Shown piece by piece: positions 1-8,905 of a stretch of DNA of 40,362 bases. The stretch's first letter is position 1. Each line of letters starts with the position of its first letter. A model generated the notes under the pieces. The model searched no databases, was not told the origin of the DNA, and saw nothing but the letters and a program-made list of their open reading frames with translations. The position numbers and the translations under genes are program-made. The stretch comes from RGIG6374 sp045600965 (GTDB lineage: Bacteria; Bacteroidota; Bacteroidia; Bacteroidales; UBA932): positions 1 to 40,362 of the forward strand of contig JAZRYW010000006.1 in NCBI GenBank assembly GCA_045600965.1, read 5' to 3'.

Positions 1-141
1 TGGTAATCTTTATGAGTCTTGTTTCGTCCTTTGAATTTGTCATTCAGTCACGTAGCCCGCTACGCTCCTTCATTTCGCATTCAAAATCCATAAACAATCC
101 TTCATAAATCTTTTACCAACTTATTTTTTCATCATTCCTAA
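1..141. repeat. Left terminal copy of a 141-bp inverted repeat
   Basis: Bases 1-141 are the exact reverse complement of bases 40222-40362; identity ends abruptly at base 142. The unit holds a perfect 6-bp palindrome with a 2-base loop (CGTAGC CC GCTACG, 51-64) inside a longer imperfect dyad. Read outward, off the window edge, it has short reading frames only (15 and at least 14 codons), so a coding role is not supported. No second internal copy was seen. The remaining bases 142-153 form the leader of the first gene; no promoter is recognisable there. The repeat is probably part of a longer dispersed element cut by the assembly. Confidence 0.95.
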
Positions 142-153
142 AGAAATAGCGAT

Positions 154-1167
154 ATGAAGAAGATGTTTATTCTTGCCGCAATGGCAATGGTGCTCTGTGC
201 CTGCACCGACGGAAGCAATCCTCAGGTGAAGGCCCTCAAGGTTGAAGGAACAAACCTCTATATGGAGGGCGTTGACGAACCGGTGGTATGGCGTGGAATA
301 AGTTTCGGCTGGCACAACCTGTGGCCCCGTTTCTACAACGCCGAGGCCGTAAGGACTCTTTCAGTTGACTGGGGATGTCCCATCTTCCGCGCCGCAATCG
401 GGGCGGACACCCTTCACGAGACCGGGGACAACCGCGGTTACAGGGACTGTCCCGAACGTGCTCTGGAATGTCTTTTCAATGTGATTGACGGAGCCATAAG
501 CACAGGCTCGTATGTGATAGTGGACTGGCATTCCCACGTCATCCACACCGAAGAGGCCAAGGAATTCTTCCGCACTGTGGCCACCAGGTATGCAGGCGTG
601 CCGAATGTGATATATGAACTGATAAACGAACCGGTAAGCAGGGAATTCGAGACGGCGTTCGACTATTCCGAGCCCACCGGTGAGTCCCTTGCCGCCTACT
701 GGAATGACCTGAAGGAATACGCCGAAGAGCTCATTCCCATCATAGAGGAGGCCTCCGGCTGCCATCCCCTGATACTTATGGGCTGCCCCCGCTGGGACCA
801 GGCCATAGGATGTGTGGTGGACAATCCCATCACGAGCTATGACAATCTTATGTACACGGTCCACTTCTACGCCGCAACCCACGGACAATGGCTGCGTGAC
901 CGCGCCGAGAACGCCATTGCGGCAGGAATACCCGTATTCATATCAGAATGCGCCGCCTGCGAGGCCAGCGGTGACGGACGCATCGACCGCGAAGAGTGGG
1001 ACATCTGGAGCGACTGGGCCGCTTCGAACAACGTCAGTATGCTGACCTGGAGCATAGCCGACAAGAACGAGACATGCAGTATGTTCACCAAGGACGCCAC
1101 CGACGGCGGTCCCTGGCCGGACGAGGTGATAAAGGAATGGGGCAGGATGGTAAAGGAATGGCTGTAG
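154..1167 (+). CDS. Lipoprotein endo-beta-1,4-glucanase, GH5 (GH5_2-like)
   Basis: Predicted surface endoglucanase hydrolysing internal beta-1,4-glucosidic bonds of cellulose or beta-glucan. The 337-residue product starts with a type II signal peptide (lipobox L14-C-A-C17), then one GH5 TIM barrel from about residue 27 to the end with no separate binding module. The acid/base glutamate is E159 in the INEP motif and the nucleophile is E265 in FISECAA; an HFY motif near 237 and the late WSI tryptophan fit the family. The overall pattern (DWG...FRAA, YVIVDWH) is that of Bacillus Cel5A-type GH5_2 enzymes. It is followed after one base by the cellobiose phosphorylase gene, so the two are probably translationally coupled. 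It is the first gene of the locus within the window; its promoter may lie in or beyond the terminal repeat. Subfamily assignment is by eye. Confidence 0.93.
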   Translation: MKKMFILAAMAMVLCACTDGSNPQVKALKVEGTNLYMEGVDEPVVWRGISFGWHNLWPRFYNAEAVRTLSVDWGCPIFRAAIGADTLHETGDNRGYRDCPERALECLFNVIDGAISTGSYVIVDWHSHVIHTEEAKEFFRTVATRYAGVPNVIYELINEPVSREFETAFDYSEPTGESLAAYWNDLKEYAEELIPIIEEASGCHPLILMGCPRWDQAIGCVVDNPITSYDNLMYTVHFYAATHGQWLRDRAENAIAAGIPVFISECAACEASGDGRIDREEWDIWSDWAASNNVSMLTWSIADKNETCSMFTKDATDGGPWPDEVIKEWGRMVKEWL

Positions 1168-1168
1168 T

Positions 1169-3589
1169 ATGAAGAATTACGGACATTTCGACGACAAGTG
1201 CAGGGAGTATGTCATAACCGACCCTGCGACTCCCTGGCCCTGGATAAACTACCACGGGACAGATGATTTCTTCAGTCTGATCTCAGGAACCGCGGGCGGC
1301 TACTGCTTCTGCAGGGACGCGAAGTTCAGGCGCATCATACGATACCGCTATAACGGTGTGCCTATGGACGACGGAGGAAGATATTTCTACATAAAGGACG
1401 GCGACAGCGTCTGGAATCCGGGATGGAAACCCTGCAAGACCCCTCTGGACTCCTACGAATGCCGTCACGGAATGGGCTATACCCGCATCAGCGCCTCCAA
1501 GGACGATATTTCAGCCTCCGTGCTTTTCTTCGTCCCGGAAGGAATGCGCTGCGAGGTGCAGAAGCTTACGCTGAAGAACAATTCGTCCCGAAAAAGGAGC
1601 ATAACCCTGTTCTCGTTCGTGGAATGGTGTCTGTGGAACGCGCAGACCGATATGGAGAACTTCCAGAGAAACTTCTCCACAGGCGAGGTCGAGGTTGAGG
1701 GAAGTGTAATCTATCACAAGACCGAATACCGCGAAAGGCGCGACCATTACGCCTTCTATGGCGTGAACTGTCCCATCGGCGGCTTCGATACCGACAGGGA
1801 GAGTTTCATAGGGCTTTACAATTCCTTCGGCGAGCCCGAGGCCGTCATCGAGGGCAGGCCGCGCAACTCTGTGGCGCACGGATGGAGCCCCGTCGCCTCG
1901 CACTGCATCTCCCTCGACCTCCAGGCAGGGGAAAGCCGTGATCTGATATTCACTCTGGGATATGTGGAGAATCCGCAGGATGAGAAATTCGTCCCCGCCA
2001 CGGGGAGGGAGATAAATTCCTGCTCCGGGATAATCAACAAGAAAAGGGCCCTCGAGATGCTTTCGAAGGTGGATACCACCGAAAAGGTGGACGCCCTGTT
2101 CGACTCTCTGCGCCTTTATTGGGACAGGCTTCTGGGCCGGTTCAGCGTGGAGTCGGGTGTGCCTGAACTGGACCGTATGGTGAACGTCTGGAACCAGTAC
2201 CAGTGTATGGTGACATTCAATATGAGCCGGAGCGCAAGCTTTTTCGAAAGCGGGATAGGCCGCGGCATGGGTTTCCGCGACTCCAACCAGGACCTGGTGG
2301 GATTCGTCCATCAGATACCGCAGCGCGCCCGCGAGAGGATAATCGACATAGCCTCCACCCAGTTTCCCGACGGAGGCTGCTACCACCAGTACCAGCCCCT
2401 TACAAAGCGCGGCAACGACGGCATAGGCGGCGGGTTCGGAGACGACCCCCTGTGGCTGATATTCGGCACGGTGGCATATATAAAGGAGACCGGCGATTTC
2501 GGCATACTTGACGAAATGGTGCCTTTCGACAATCTTCCCGGCAGCGAAAAGACCCTGCTCGACCACCTCAGGATATCGTTCGACCACGTTTTGAAGAATC
2601 TCGGGCCGCACAGTCTGCCTCTTATCGGCAGGGCCGACTGGAACGACTGCCTCAACCTCAACTGCTTCAGCAACAATCCGGACGACTCCTTCCAGACCAC
2701 AGAGAACAAGTCTTCCGGCAGCAAGGCCGAATCGCTTATGATTGCGGGCCAGGCGGTATTCTGCGGACGGCAGTTCGCCGAACTGCTTGAAGCCTGCGGC
2801 AGAGGGACACCGGAGGAGGCGCGCGCAGTTCGCAGTGCCGTCGAAGATATGGAGAAAGCCGTCGAGAAGCACGGCTGGGACGGGAAATGGTTCCTGCGCG
2901 CCTATGACTACTACGGCAGGAAGGTCGGCTCTTCCGAAAATGAGGAGGGGAAGATATTCATCGAGAGCCAGGGATGGTGCACTATGGCCGGCATCGGCCG
3001 CGAAAAGGGTATGTGCGACAAGGCCCTCGACTCGGTGAAGGAGATGATGGACTGCGAGCACGGCATTGTGCTCAACAATCCGGCTTTCAGCCGCTACTAT
3101 ATCGAATACGGTGAAATCAGTTCCTATCCGCAGGGCTATAAGGAGAATGCCGGCATCTTCTGCCACAACAATCCCTGGATAATCATCGGTGAAGCGGTGA
3201 ACGGCCGTCGCCAGGATGCCTGGGAGCATTACTGCAAGATAAGCCCCGCATTCATAAAGGATCAGAATCTCCATAAGGTCGAGCCCTATGTCTACTGTCA
3301 GATGGTGGCCGGAAAGGACTCCGCCCGACCGGGCGAGGGAAAGAACAGCTGGCTGACCGGCACCGCGGCCTGGAACTGGTATGCCGCGACGCAGTGGCTG
3401 ATAGGCGTAAGGCCCGAATATGACGGCCTGACGATAGAGCCGGCTCTGCCTTCCTCCATAAAGAGCATAAGGGTTCACCGCATTTTCCGCGATGCCGAAT
3501 ATGACATCAAGGTCAATCTCACCGGCCGTCCCGGAAGCAGGTTCATACCTTATTCCAAGGGAAAGCACAGCATGGAAATTACAATCTGA
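1169..3589 (+). CDS. Cellobiose phosphorylase, GH94
   Basis: Predicted to split cellobiose with phosphate into glucose 1-phosphate and glucose, saving one ATP per disaccharide. The 806 residues match the usual length of cellobiose phosphorylases. No signal peptide is present, so it acts in the cytoplasm. The N-terminal beta-sandwich (about 1-300) is followed by an alpha/alpha barrel with the family motif FRDSNQDLVG (from about residue 370), the glycine-rich GNDGIGGGFGDDP stretch, and GRADWNDCLNL where D490 or D493 should be the general acid. A related GH94 activity such as cellodextrin phosphorylase cannot be fully excluded, but length and motifs favour cellobiose. It begins one base after the GH5 stop codon. 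A strong promoter for the next gene starts right at its stop codon, so susC can be transcribed separately. Confidence 0.94.
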   Translation: MKNYGHFDDKCREYVITDPATPWPWINYHGTDDFFSLISGTAGGYCFCRDAKFRRIIRYRYNGVPMDDGGRYFYIKDGDSVWNPGWKPCKTPLDSYECRHGMGYTRISASKDDISASVLFFVPEGMRCEVQKLTLKNNSSRKRSITLFSFVEWCLWNAQTDMENFQRNFSTGEVEVEGSVIYHKTEYRERRDHYAFYGVNCPIGGFDTDRESFIGLYNSFGEPEAVIEGRPRNSVAHGWSPVASHCISLDLQAGESRDLIFTLGYVENPQDEKFVPATGREINSCSGIINKKRALEMLSKVDTTEKVDALFDSLRLYWDRLLGRFSVESGVPELDRMVNVWNQYQCMVTFNMSRSASFFESGIGRGMGFRDSNQDLVGFVHQIPQRARERIIDIASTQFPDGGCYHQYQPLTKRGNDGIGGGFGDDPLWLIFGTVAYIKETGDFGILDEMVPFDNLPGSEKTLLDHLRISFDHVLKNLGPHSLPLIGRADWNDCLNLNCFSNNPDDSFQTTENKSSGSKAESLMIAGQAVFCGRQFAELLEACGRGTPEEARAVRSAVEDMEKAVEKHGWDGKWFLRAYDYYGRKVGSSENEEGKIFIESQGWCTMAGIGREKGMCDKALDSVKEMMDCEHGIVLNNPAFSRYYIEYGEISSYPQGYKENAGIFCHNNPWIIIGEAVNGRRQDAWEHYCKISPAFIKDQNLHKVEPYVYCQMVAGKDSARPGEGKNSWLTGTAAWNWYAATQWLIGVRPEYDGLTIEPALPSSIKSIRVHRIFRDAEYDIKVNLTGRPGSRFIPYSKGKHSMEITI

Positions 3590-3590
3590 T

Positions 3591-3621
3591 TTTGAAAAAA
3601 ACAGATAAATGTTTAAATTTA
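3591..3621 (+). promoter_or_regulatory. Bacteroidota-type promoter of the first susC
   Basis: TTTG at 3591-3594 is separated by exactly 19 bases from TAAATTTA at 3614-3621, one mismatch from the TAnnTTTG consensus of the major Bacteroidota sigma factor. The start point should be near 3626, giving a leader of about 60 bases before the susC ATG at 3686. The 96-base gap is AT-rich and holds nothing else I recognise. Confidence 0.6.
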
Positions 3622-3685
3622 CTACTTTGAAACCTCGGAAATAGAGATTTGCAACATTATATCAGAATTATTAACAATTATTAAG

Positions 3686-6600
3686 ATGAAAAAGGGAAAA
3701 CTTACTCATCTGCTCGGACTCCTGGTGATACTGCTGCTGGTGCCCGGGCAAATTCTTGCACAGAACCTTCGCGTTGAAGGCAAGGTTCTGGATGAGACGG
3801 GAGAAGGGTTGATCGGAGTCGGCGTGGTGATCCTCGGTACCACCAACGGAACCATCACCGACCTTGACGGAAACTACGTTCTCCCAGCAGTCCCTGCCGG
3901 CACCATACTGGAATTCTCCTGTGTGGGTTACAAGACTCAGCAGGTAACGGTAACGGGACCCACAATCAATGTCTCATTGCAGCCTGACACGAGCGCTCTG
4001 GAAGAGGCCGTTGTCATTGCATACGGACAGCAGAAGAAAGTGACCATCACGGGTGCGGTTGCAGCCGTCGGCGGTGACGAACTCCTCAAGGCTCCTGTCG
4101 CCAACGTTGCCAATGCGCTTCAGGGAAATCTCCCCGGCGTTTCGGTAGTCCAGCCTTCAGGTATGCCCGGTGCTGATGACCCCGTGATCAGAATCCGTGG
4201 CGTGGGCTCCCTCAACAGCGCGGAACCCCTGGTTCTCGTGGACGGTGTCGAACGTTCCTTCTCACAGCTTGACCCCAATGAAATCGAGAGCATCTCAGTC
4301 CTCAAGGACGCATCCGCAACGGCAGTGTTCGGTGTGCGCGGCGCGAACGGTGTCATCCTCGTGACCACCAAGCGTGGTGCCGTAGGCAAGGCTTCCGTGA
4401 CGGCAACCGCCAATGCTGCGGTGCAGACCATCTCAAAGTTCATAGACTTCACCGATTCCTACCAGTACGGTCAGATGTGGAACTACACCGCCATCACGGA
4501 CGCTCTTCCGATGAGCCAGTGGCCCGGCAGCGTGAACATCGCCGACTACACTCCCTATGCCGATGCGGGCATACGTTTCAGCCAGGACGTTATGGAGCAT
4601 TTCTACAAGAAGGATATGCCCACGACTTTCCCCAGCACCGACTGGATCGACTACATAATGAACGATTCAGCCTGGCAGGAACAGGCCAACGTCAATGTCA
4701 ACGGCGGTACTGAAAGGGTACGCTACTTCGTATCCGCAGGTTTCCTGAACCAGAACTCACTCTTCAAGACGTTCTCCAACAACAAGAACGAGACCTTCGA
4801 CTTCCAGCGTCTGAACTACCGCGCCAACCTCGACATCGACGTGTCGAAGCACAGCCAGCTGTCGATAACCCTCGGCGGCCGTATGCAGGAGCGCAACACT
4901 ATGGGTGGCGGTGAAGGCTTCCTCTTCCGCTATCTGCAGGGCGCAACTCCCTATGCAGGCTGCGGAGTCGATGAATATGGCCGTCATATCGTTTCGGATG
5001 TCAATCTCGTAGGTCCCTACGACCGTGACGCCCTGTCCAACTACTACGACCTGGGCTATGTCAACGAGAGCACCAACGTCCTCAACTTCGACCTCCAGTA
5101 CAAGCCCGACCTGAGTTTCATCACCCCCGGTCTCGACTTCAAGGTGAAGGGTTCATACAACTCCGACTACACCGCGCAGAAGAACCGTCAGAACGGCTAC
5201 GGTACGGGTCTGACCTACGTCGCCACCATCGTCGACGGTCAGGAGGTGCTCCGCAAGGAGAACATCACCTGGCCCACCCCCTACAACGAGGGCAAGTGGG
5301 GCAACCGCAACTGGTATGCTGAGGCAAGTTTCAACTACGCACGCCGTTTCGGTGAACACAACGTGGGCGCGCTGCTCCTCTACAACCAGAGCAAGACATA
5401 CTATCCCTGGGACAGCAACGGCAGCCTCTACGAATCCATACCCAAGGGCTACGTAGGTCTGGTAGGCCGTATCACCTACGACTACGCGACCAAGTATATG
5501 CTCGATTTCAACATCGGCTACAACGGCTCCGAGAACTTCGCTCCCGGCAAGCGCTACGGTACCTTCCCTTCAATCTCCCTGGGCTGGATTCCTTCCAATG
5601 AAGAATGGTGGCAGCCCATCAAGGACGTCTTCGGATATCTGAAGATACGCGGTTCCTATGGTCTTGTAGGTAACGACAACACCAACGGCGCGCGTTTCCT
5701 CTACCTCCCCGGCGCCTGGCAGTTCTACACCGGCTCGATGACCGTCGACCCGCAGAACCGCGGCGCCAACTTCGGTACGAGCGGCAACTGGCTGCAGGCT
5801 GTCAAGGAGCTCACCACCGGCAATCCCGACGTGACATGGGAAACGGCGAAGAAATATAACATCGGTGTGGATGCGGGCTTCTTCAAGGACCGTCTGCACG
5901 CTTACGTCGACTTCTTCTGGGAAGACCGCAACGGCATTCTCGTTTCCAATGCCTCAACTCTTCCGGCAGTCACTTCGCTCCCCGCAAGCTATGTCAACGA
6001 CGGCCGCGTGAAGAACCACGGTTATGAGATCACCCTGAACTGGGAGGACAAGAAGGGCGATTTCCGCTACTCGATATCACCCACCTACGCATTCTCAAGG
6101 AACAAGGTCATCGAGATGCTCGAAGTTGCGCCCATGTACGACTATCTGCGCCATACGGGCCTTCCCGTAGGACAGACCTTCGGATATGACCTCTTCGAAT
6201 TCTACCAGCCCGGTACCGAAGAACGCTACAAGGCCGCATACGGCACTGACATGCCTGACCAGAACACCGAACTCAAGTACGGTGACTGCGTATATGTCGA
6301 CCTGAACGGCGACGGTATCGTCGACCAGAACGACCAGAAGCCTCTCGGCTACACCGACAATCCTGAAATTACCTTCTCGCTGAACGCATCGTTCCAGTGG
6401 AAGAACCTCGACTTCTCGATGCTCTGGACCGGAGCGGACCACGTGAGCCGTATGCTCAACGGATACTTCCGCGACCAGTTCGGTTCAACCAACACTTCAG
6501 CCCTCACACAGTGGGTTGCGGACAACTCCTGGACCGAAGACAACACGGACGCCATACTTCCCCGCATCTCCTTCACCAACAGGGTTCACAACAACCGTGA

Positions 6601-6847
6601 CTCCCAGGCCTGGATCATCGATTCAAGGTATATCCGTCTGAAGAACGTGGAACTCGGCTACACCTTCAAGAAGAAGAAATCCGACAGTTTCTTCAACTAC
6701 ATCAGGGTTTACGCTTCCGGCCAGAACCTCCTGACCTTCGCCGACTTCAAGGGTAACGACCCTGAGGCTCCCGGTCAGGGTCTCGACTACGGTGTGCGCT
6801 ATCCTATGACACGCGTCATCAACTTCGGTGCACAGATTAACTTCTAA
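3686..6847 (+). CDS. SusC-like TonB-dependent outer-membrane transporter (first pair)
   Basis: Outer-membrane channel of a SusCD complex importing oligosaccharides with TonB energy. The 1053-residue product has a signal peptide cleaved near A25, a CarboxypepD_reg-like domain (about 27-105), a plug with the SusC signature EPLVLVDGVE (near residue 180) and a 22-strand barrel ending in a terminal phenylalanine, as usual for outer-membrane proteins. The segment EEAVVIAYG just before the plug fits the usual TonB-box region. Its SusD partner starts a few bases downstream. Position between cellulolytic enzymes suggests cello-oligosaccharides as substrate, which is inference. Confidence 0.95.
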   Translation: MKKGKLTHLLGLLVILLLVPGQILAQNLRVEGKVLDETGEGLIGVGVVILGTTNGTITDLDGNYVLPAVPAGTILEFSCVGYKTQQVTVTGPTINVSLQPDTSALEEAVVIAYGQQKKVTITGAVAAVGGDELLKAPVANVANALQGNLPGVSVVQPSGMPGADDPVIRIRGVGSLNSAEPLVLVDGVERSFSQLDPNEIESISVLKDASATAVFGVRGANGVILVTTKRGAVGKASVTATANAAVQTISKFIDFTDSYQYGQMWNYTAITDALPMSQWPGSVNIADYTPYADAGIRFSQDVMEHFYKKDMPTTFPSTDWIDYIMNDSAWQEQANVNVNGGTERVRYFVSAGFLNQNSLFKTFSNNKNETFDFQRLNYRANLDIDVSKHSQLSITLGGRMQERNTMGGGEGFLFRYLQGATPYAGCGVDEYGRHIVSDVNLVGPYDRDALSNYYDLGYVNESTNVLNFDLQYKPDLSFITPGLDFKVKGSYNSDYTAQKNRQNGYGTGLTYVATIVDGQEVLRKENITWPTPYNEGKWGNRNWYAEASFNYARRFGEHNVGALLLYNQSKTYYPWDSNGSLYESIPKGYVGLVGRITYDYATKYMLDFNIGYNGSENFAPGKRYGTFPSISLGWIPSNEEWWQPIKDVFGYLKIRGSYGLVGNDNTNGARFLYLPGAWQFYTGSMTVDPQNRGANFGTSGNWLQAVKELTTGNPDVTWETAKKYNIGVDAGFFKDRLHAYVDFFWEDRNGILVSNASTLPAVTSLPASYVNDGRVKNHGYEITLNWEDKKGDFRYSISPTYAFSRNKVIEMLEVAPMYDYLRHTGLPVGQTFGYDLFEFYQPGTEERYKAAYGTDMPDQNTELKYGDCVYVDLNGDGIVDQNDQKPLGYTDNPEITFSLNASFQWKNLDFSMLWTGADHVSRMLNGYFRDQFGSTNTSALTQWVADNSWTEDNTDAILPRISFTNRVHNNRDSQAWIIDSRYIRLKNVELGYTFKKKKSDSFFNYIRVYASGQNLLTFADFKGNDPEAPGQGLDYGVRYPMTRVINFGAQINF

Positions 6848-6859
6848 TCGCTTATGGTT

Positions 6860-8884
6860 ATGAAAAAGACTTTGAAAAACATACTGGCTTTGGGAATCTG
6901 CTCCACTTTCCTCTTCTCAGCCTGCGTGGACAAGATAGCCGTCGGTGACGCTTTTCTGGAAAAGGCTCCCGGTGTCGAGGTCAACATCGATACGGTTTTC
7001 AATCACGCCGAATACACAAGAAATTTCCTTTGGAGCGCATACGGTCAGCTGTACTGCACCTACACCTCCGGCAATATGATGAACGGCTCGCCCATCGACG
7101 CGCTTTCCGATTCATATCACTGCTACTGTTCCTGGGGAGCCCCCATCCAGAGCTACTACCCCGGTTCAATCACTGAAGACTGCCAGGACACCAACAACGG
7201 TAACTTCTACGGCAAGTTCTCCTATTCGACAAAGAGTCCTTCCTACGACTCCGACGGCCGCGTGTCCATCTATGAAACTGTCCGCAAATGCTGGCAGATA
7301 ATAGAGAACATAGAAAAAGTGCCCGATATGGACGCTGACGAGAAGAGCCGCCTGAAAGGTGAAGCCTACACCATTATGGCAAGCCGCTACTACGATGCTT
7401 TCCGCAACTTCGGCGGCCTTTGTCTTGCAAAGAAGGCATACGGTGTGGGCGAGCAGTTCGAGGACGGCCGCGCTACCGCCTGGGAGACCGTCGAGTTCAT
7501 CGACTCCCTCATACAGTGCGCCATCAACGAACCCGGCTTCATCTGGAACGTTCCCAATTCCGACATCGGTCAGTGGTCGGGCCGTCTGACACGCGCTTCG
7601 GCACGCGCCCTGCGCGCAAAGGTGTGGATGTTCGCGGCATCACCCCTGTTCAACAACAGCAAGCCCTATATGGAATATACTCCTGACAAGGTGACCGAAT
7701 ACACGAACATACTCCACGTATGGTTCGGCAAGGAGGATCCTTCCCTGTGGAACCGCTGTCTGCAGTACTGCAACGACTTCTTCGAGGATAATGCCGCCAA
7801 CGGCAACTACTACCAGCTCATCCAGCCTGAAACACAGGACGAGGCCGGCTACCGTACGGCATACCGCAGGGCCTACAGATACCGCAACGACGCCTCCCAC
7901 CACGAGAAGATATTCGACGTTCATCCCACTCAGCTGCTTTCAAGCTCCGTAACCGACGGCAACGTCAATAACGGCTGGGGCTGGGGCTGGCCCGGTTTCG
8001 CGCTTGACGGTCTCCGTCAGGGCGGCGCTGTTCCCACCAATGAACTTATGGAATGCTTCGGTATGCAGGACGGCCGCAACTTCCCCTATTCCGACATCTA
8101 CGGCGCGGGAAAGAACCCCGAAGGATATGATATGTTCGCCGACCGCGACCCCCGTCTGTATGAGACAATGCTTGTCCCCAGGCAGTCTCTGCCTGCAGGT
8201 TTCGACTATCAGGGCTCGACTTACCTCGATTCCTGGGAGGGCGGTCTGATGAAACAGAACTCAAGCTTCAACAATGCCGACGACATCGCCTCCGGCTACT
8301 GCAAGTTCAAGTGGCTCCTCGACTATTACGGAAGCAACAGCGGCAAGCTTGATGACGAGTTCATAGGCGTTTCCTACATCCGTCTTGCCGAAATGTACCT
8401 CATCCGCGCAGAGGCTCGCGCAGAAACCGGTGACTTCACAGGCGCTCTGAACGACCTCGACGTGGTTCGCAGCCGCGTCGGACTCGGCCGCCTCGAAAAG
8501 ATGAATCCCGAGTTGAATCTGACTTCCAACAAGGAGAACCTCATCAACGAGATACTCCGCGAACGCAACTGTGAGATCGGCGCTGAATGCGGTGACCGTC
8601 TTTATGATATGGTCCGCCGTATGCGTGAAGACCTCTTCACCAAGCCTCTCCACGAAATCAGGATATATCGTCTTGATGCAGCCGGCAACCGTCTTACTGA
8701 AGGTGACCAGAGATGGACCCCCGGAGACCCCTGGCCCAAGTTCGAATATGAAAAGCCTCAGATCACCGTCGGCGCACGCCGCTGGTGGGATCCCGGATAC
8801 TGGACAAACAAGTGGTATCTCGACCCGGTTTCACGTATAGAGGTTCAGAAGGGATACGGTCTTACTCAGAACCCCGGTTGGTAA
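6860..8884 (+). CDS. SusD-like (RagB) glycan-binding lipoprotein (first pair)
   Basis: Surface lipoprotein forming the hinged lid over the preceding SusC and binding the oligosaccharide before import. From the second in-frame ATG the product is 674 residues with lipobox FSAC and lipidated C22; an ATG at 6854 would add two residues. SusD hallmarks are an N-terminal helical region of TPR type, the late segment YLIRAEARAETGDFTGALND, the RERNCEIGAECGDRLYDMVR helix that matches the usual RxxELxxEGxRxxDLxR-like motif, and the C-terminal LTQNPGW. It is longer than typical SusD proteins (about 500-600), so ligand-binding loops may be enlarged. Many Trp and Tyr residues occur in the middle, including a WGWGWPG run near 370, which could stack against sugar rings. 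Confidence 0.94.
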   Translation: MKKTLKNILALGICSTFLFSACVDKIAVGDAFLEKAPGVEVNIDTVFNHAEYTRNFLWSAYGQLYCTYTSGNMMNGSPIDALSDSYHCYCSWGAPIQSYYPGSITEDCQDTNNGNFYGKFSYSTKSPSYDSDGRVSIYETVRKCWQIIENIEKVPDMDADEKSRLKGEAYTIMASRYYDAFRNFGGLCLAKKAYGVGEQFEDGRATAWETVEFIDSLIQCAINEPGFIWNVPNSDIGQWSGRLTRASARALRAKVWMFAASPLFNNSKPYMEYTPDKVTEYTNILHVWFGKEDPSLWNRCLQYCNDFFEDNAANGNYYQLIQPETQDEAGYRTAYRRAYRYRNDASHHEKIFDVHPTQLLSSSVTDGNVNNGWGWGWPGFALDGLRQGGAVPTNELMECFGMQDGRNFPYSDIYGAGKNPEGYDMFADRDPRLYETMLVPRQSLPAGFDYQGSTYLDSWEGGLMKQNSSFNNADDIASGYCKFKWLLDYYGSNSGKLDDEFIGVSYIRLAEMYLIRAEARAETGDFTGALNDLDVVRSRVGLGRLEKMNPELNLTSNKENLINEILRERNCEIGAECGDRLYDMVRRMREDLFTKPLHEIRIYRLDAAGNRLTEGDQRWTPGDPWPKFEYEKPQITVGARRWWDPGYWTNKWYLDPVSRIEVQKGYGLTQNPGW

Positions 8885-8905
8885 CAAATAGAAATCATCA
8901 CAATT

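Noticed and set aside
1511..3568. A 685-codon open frame antisense to the GH94 gene
   Set aside because: It mirrors the codon bias of the real gene, has no family resemblance and overlaps a confidently identified enzyme along its whole length.
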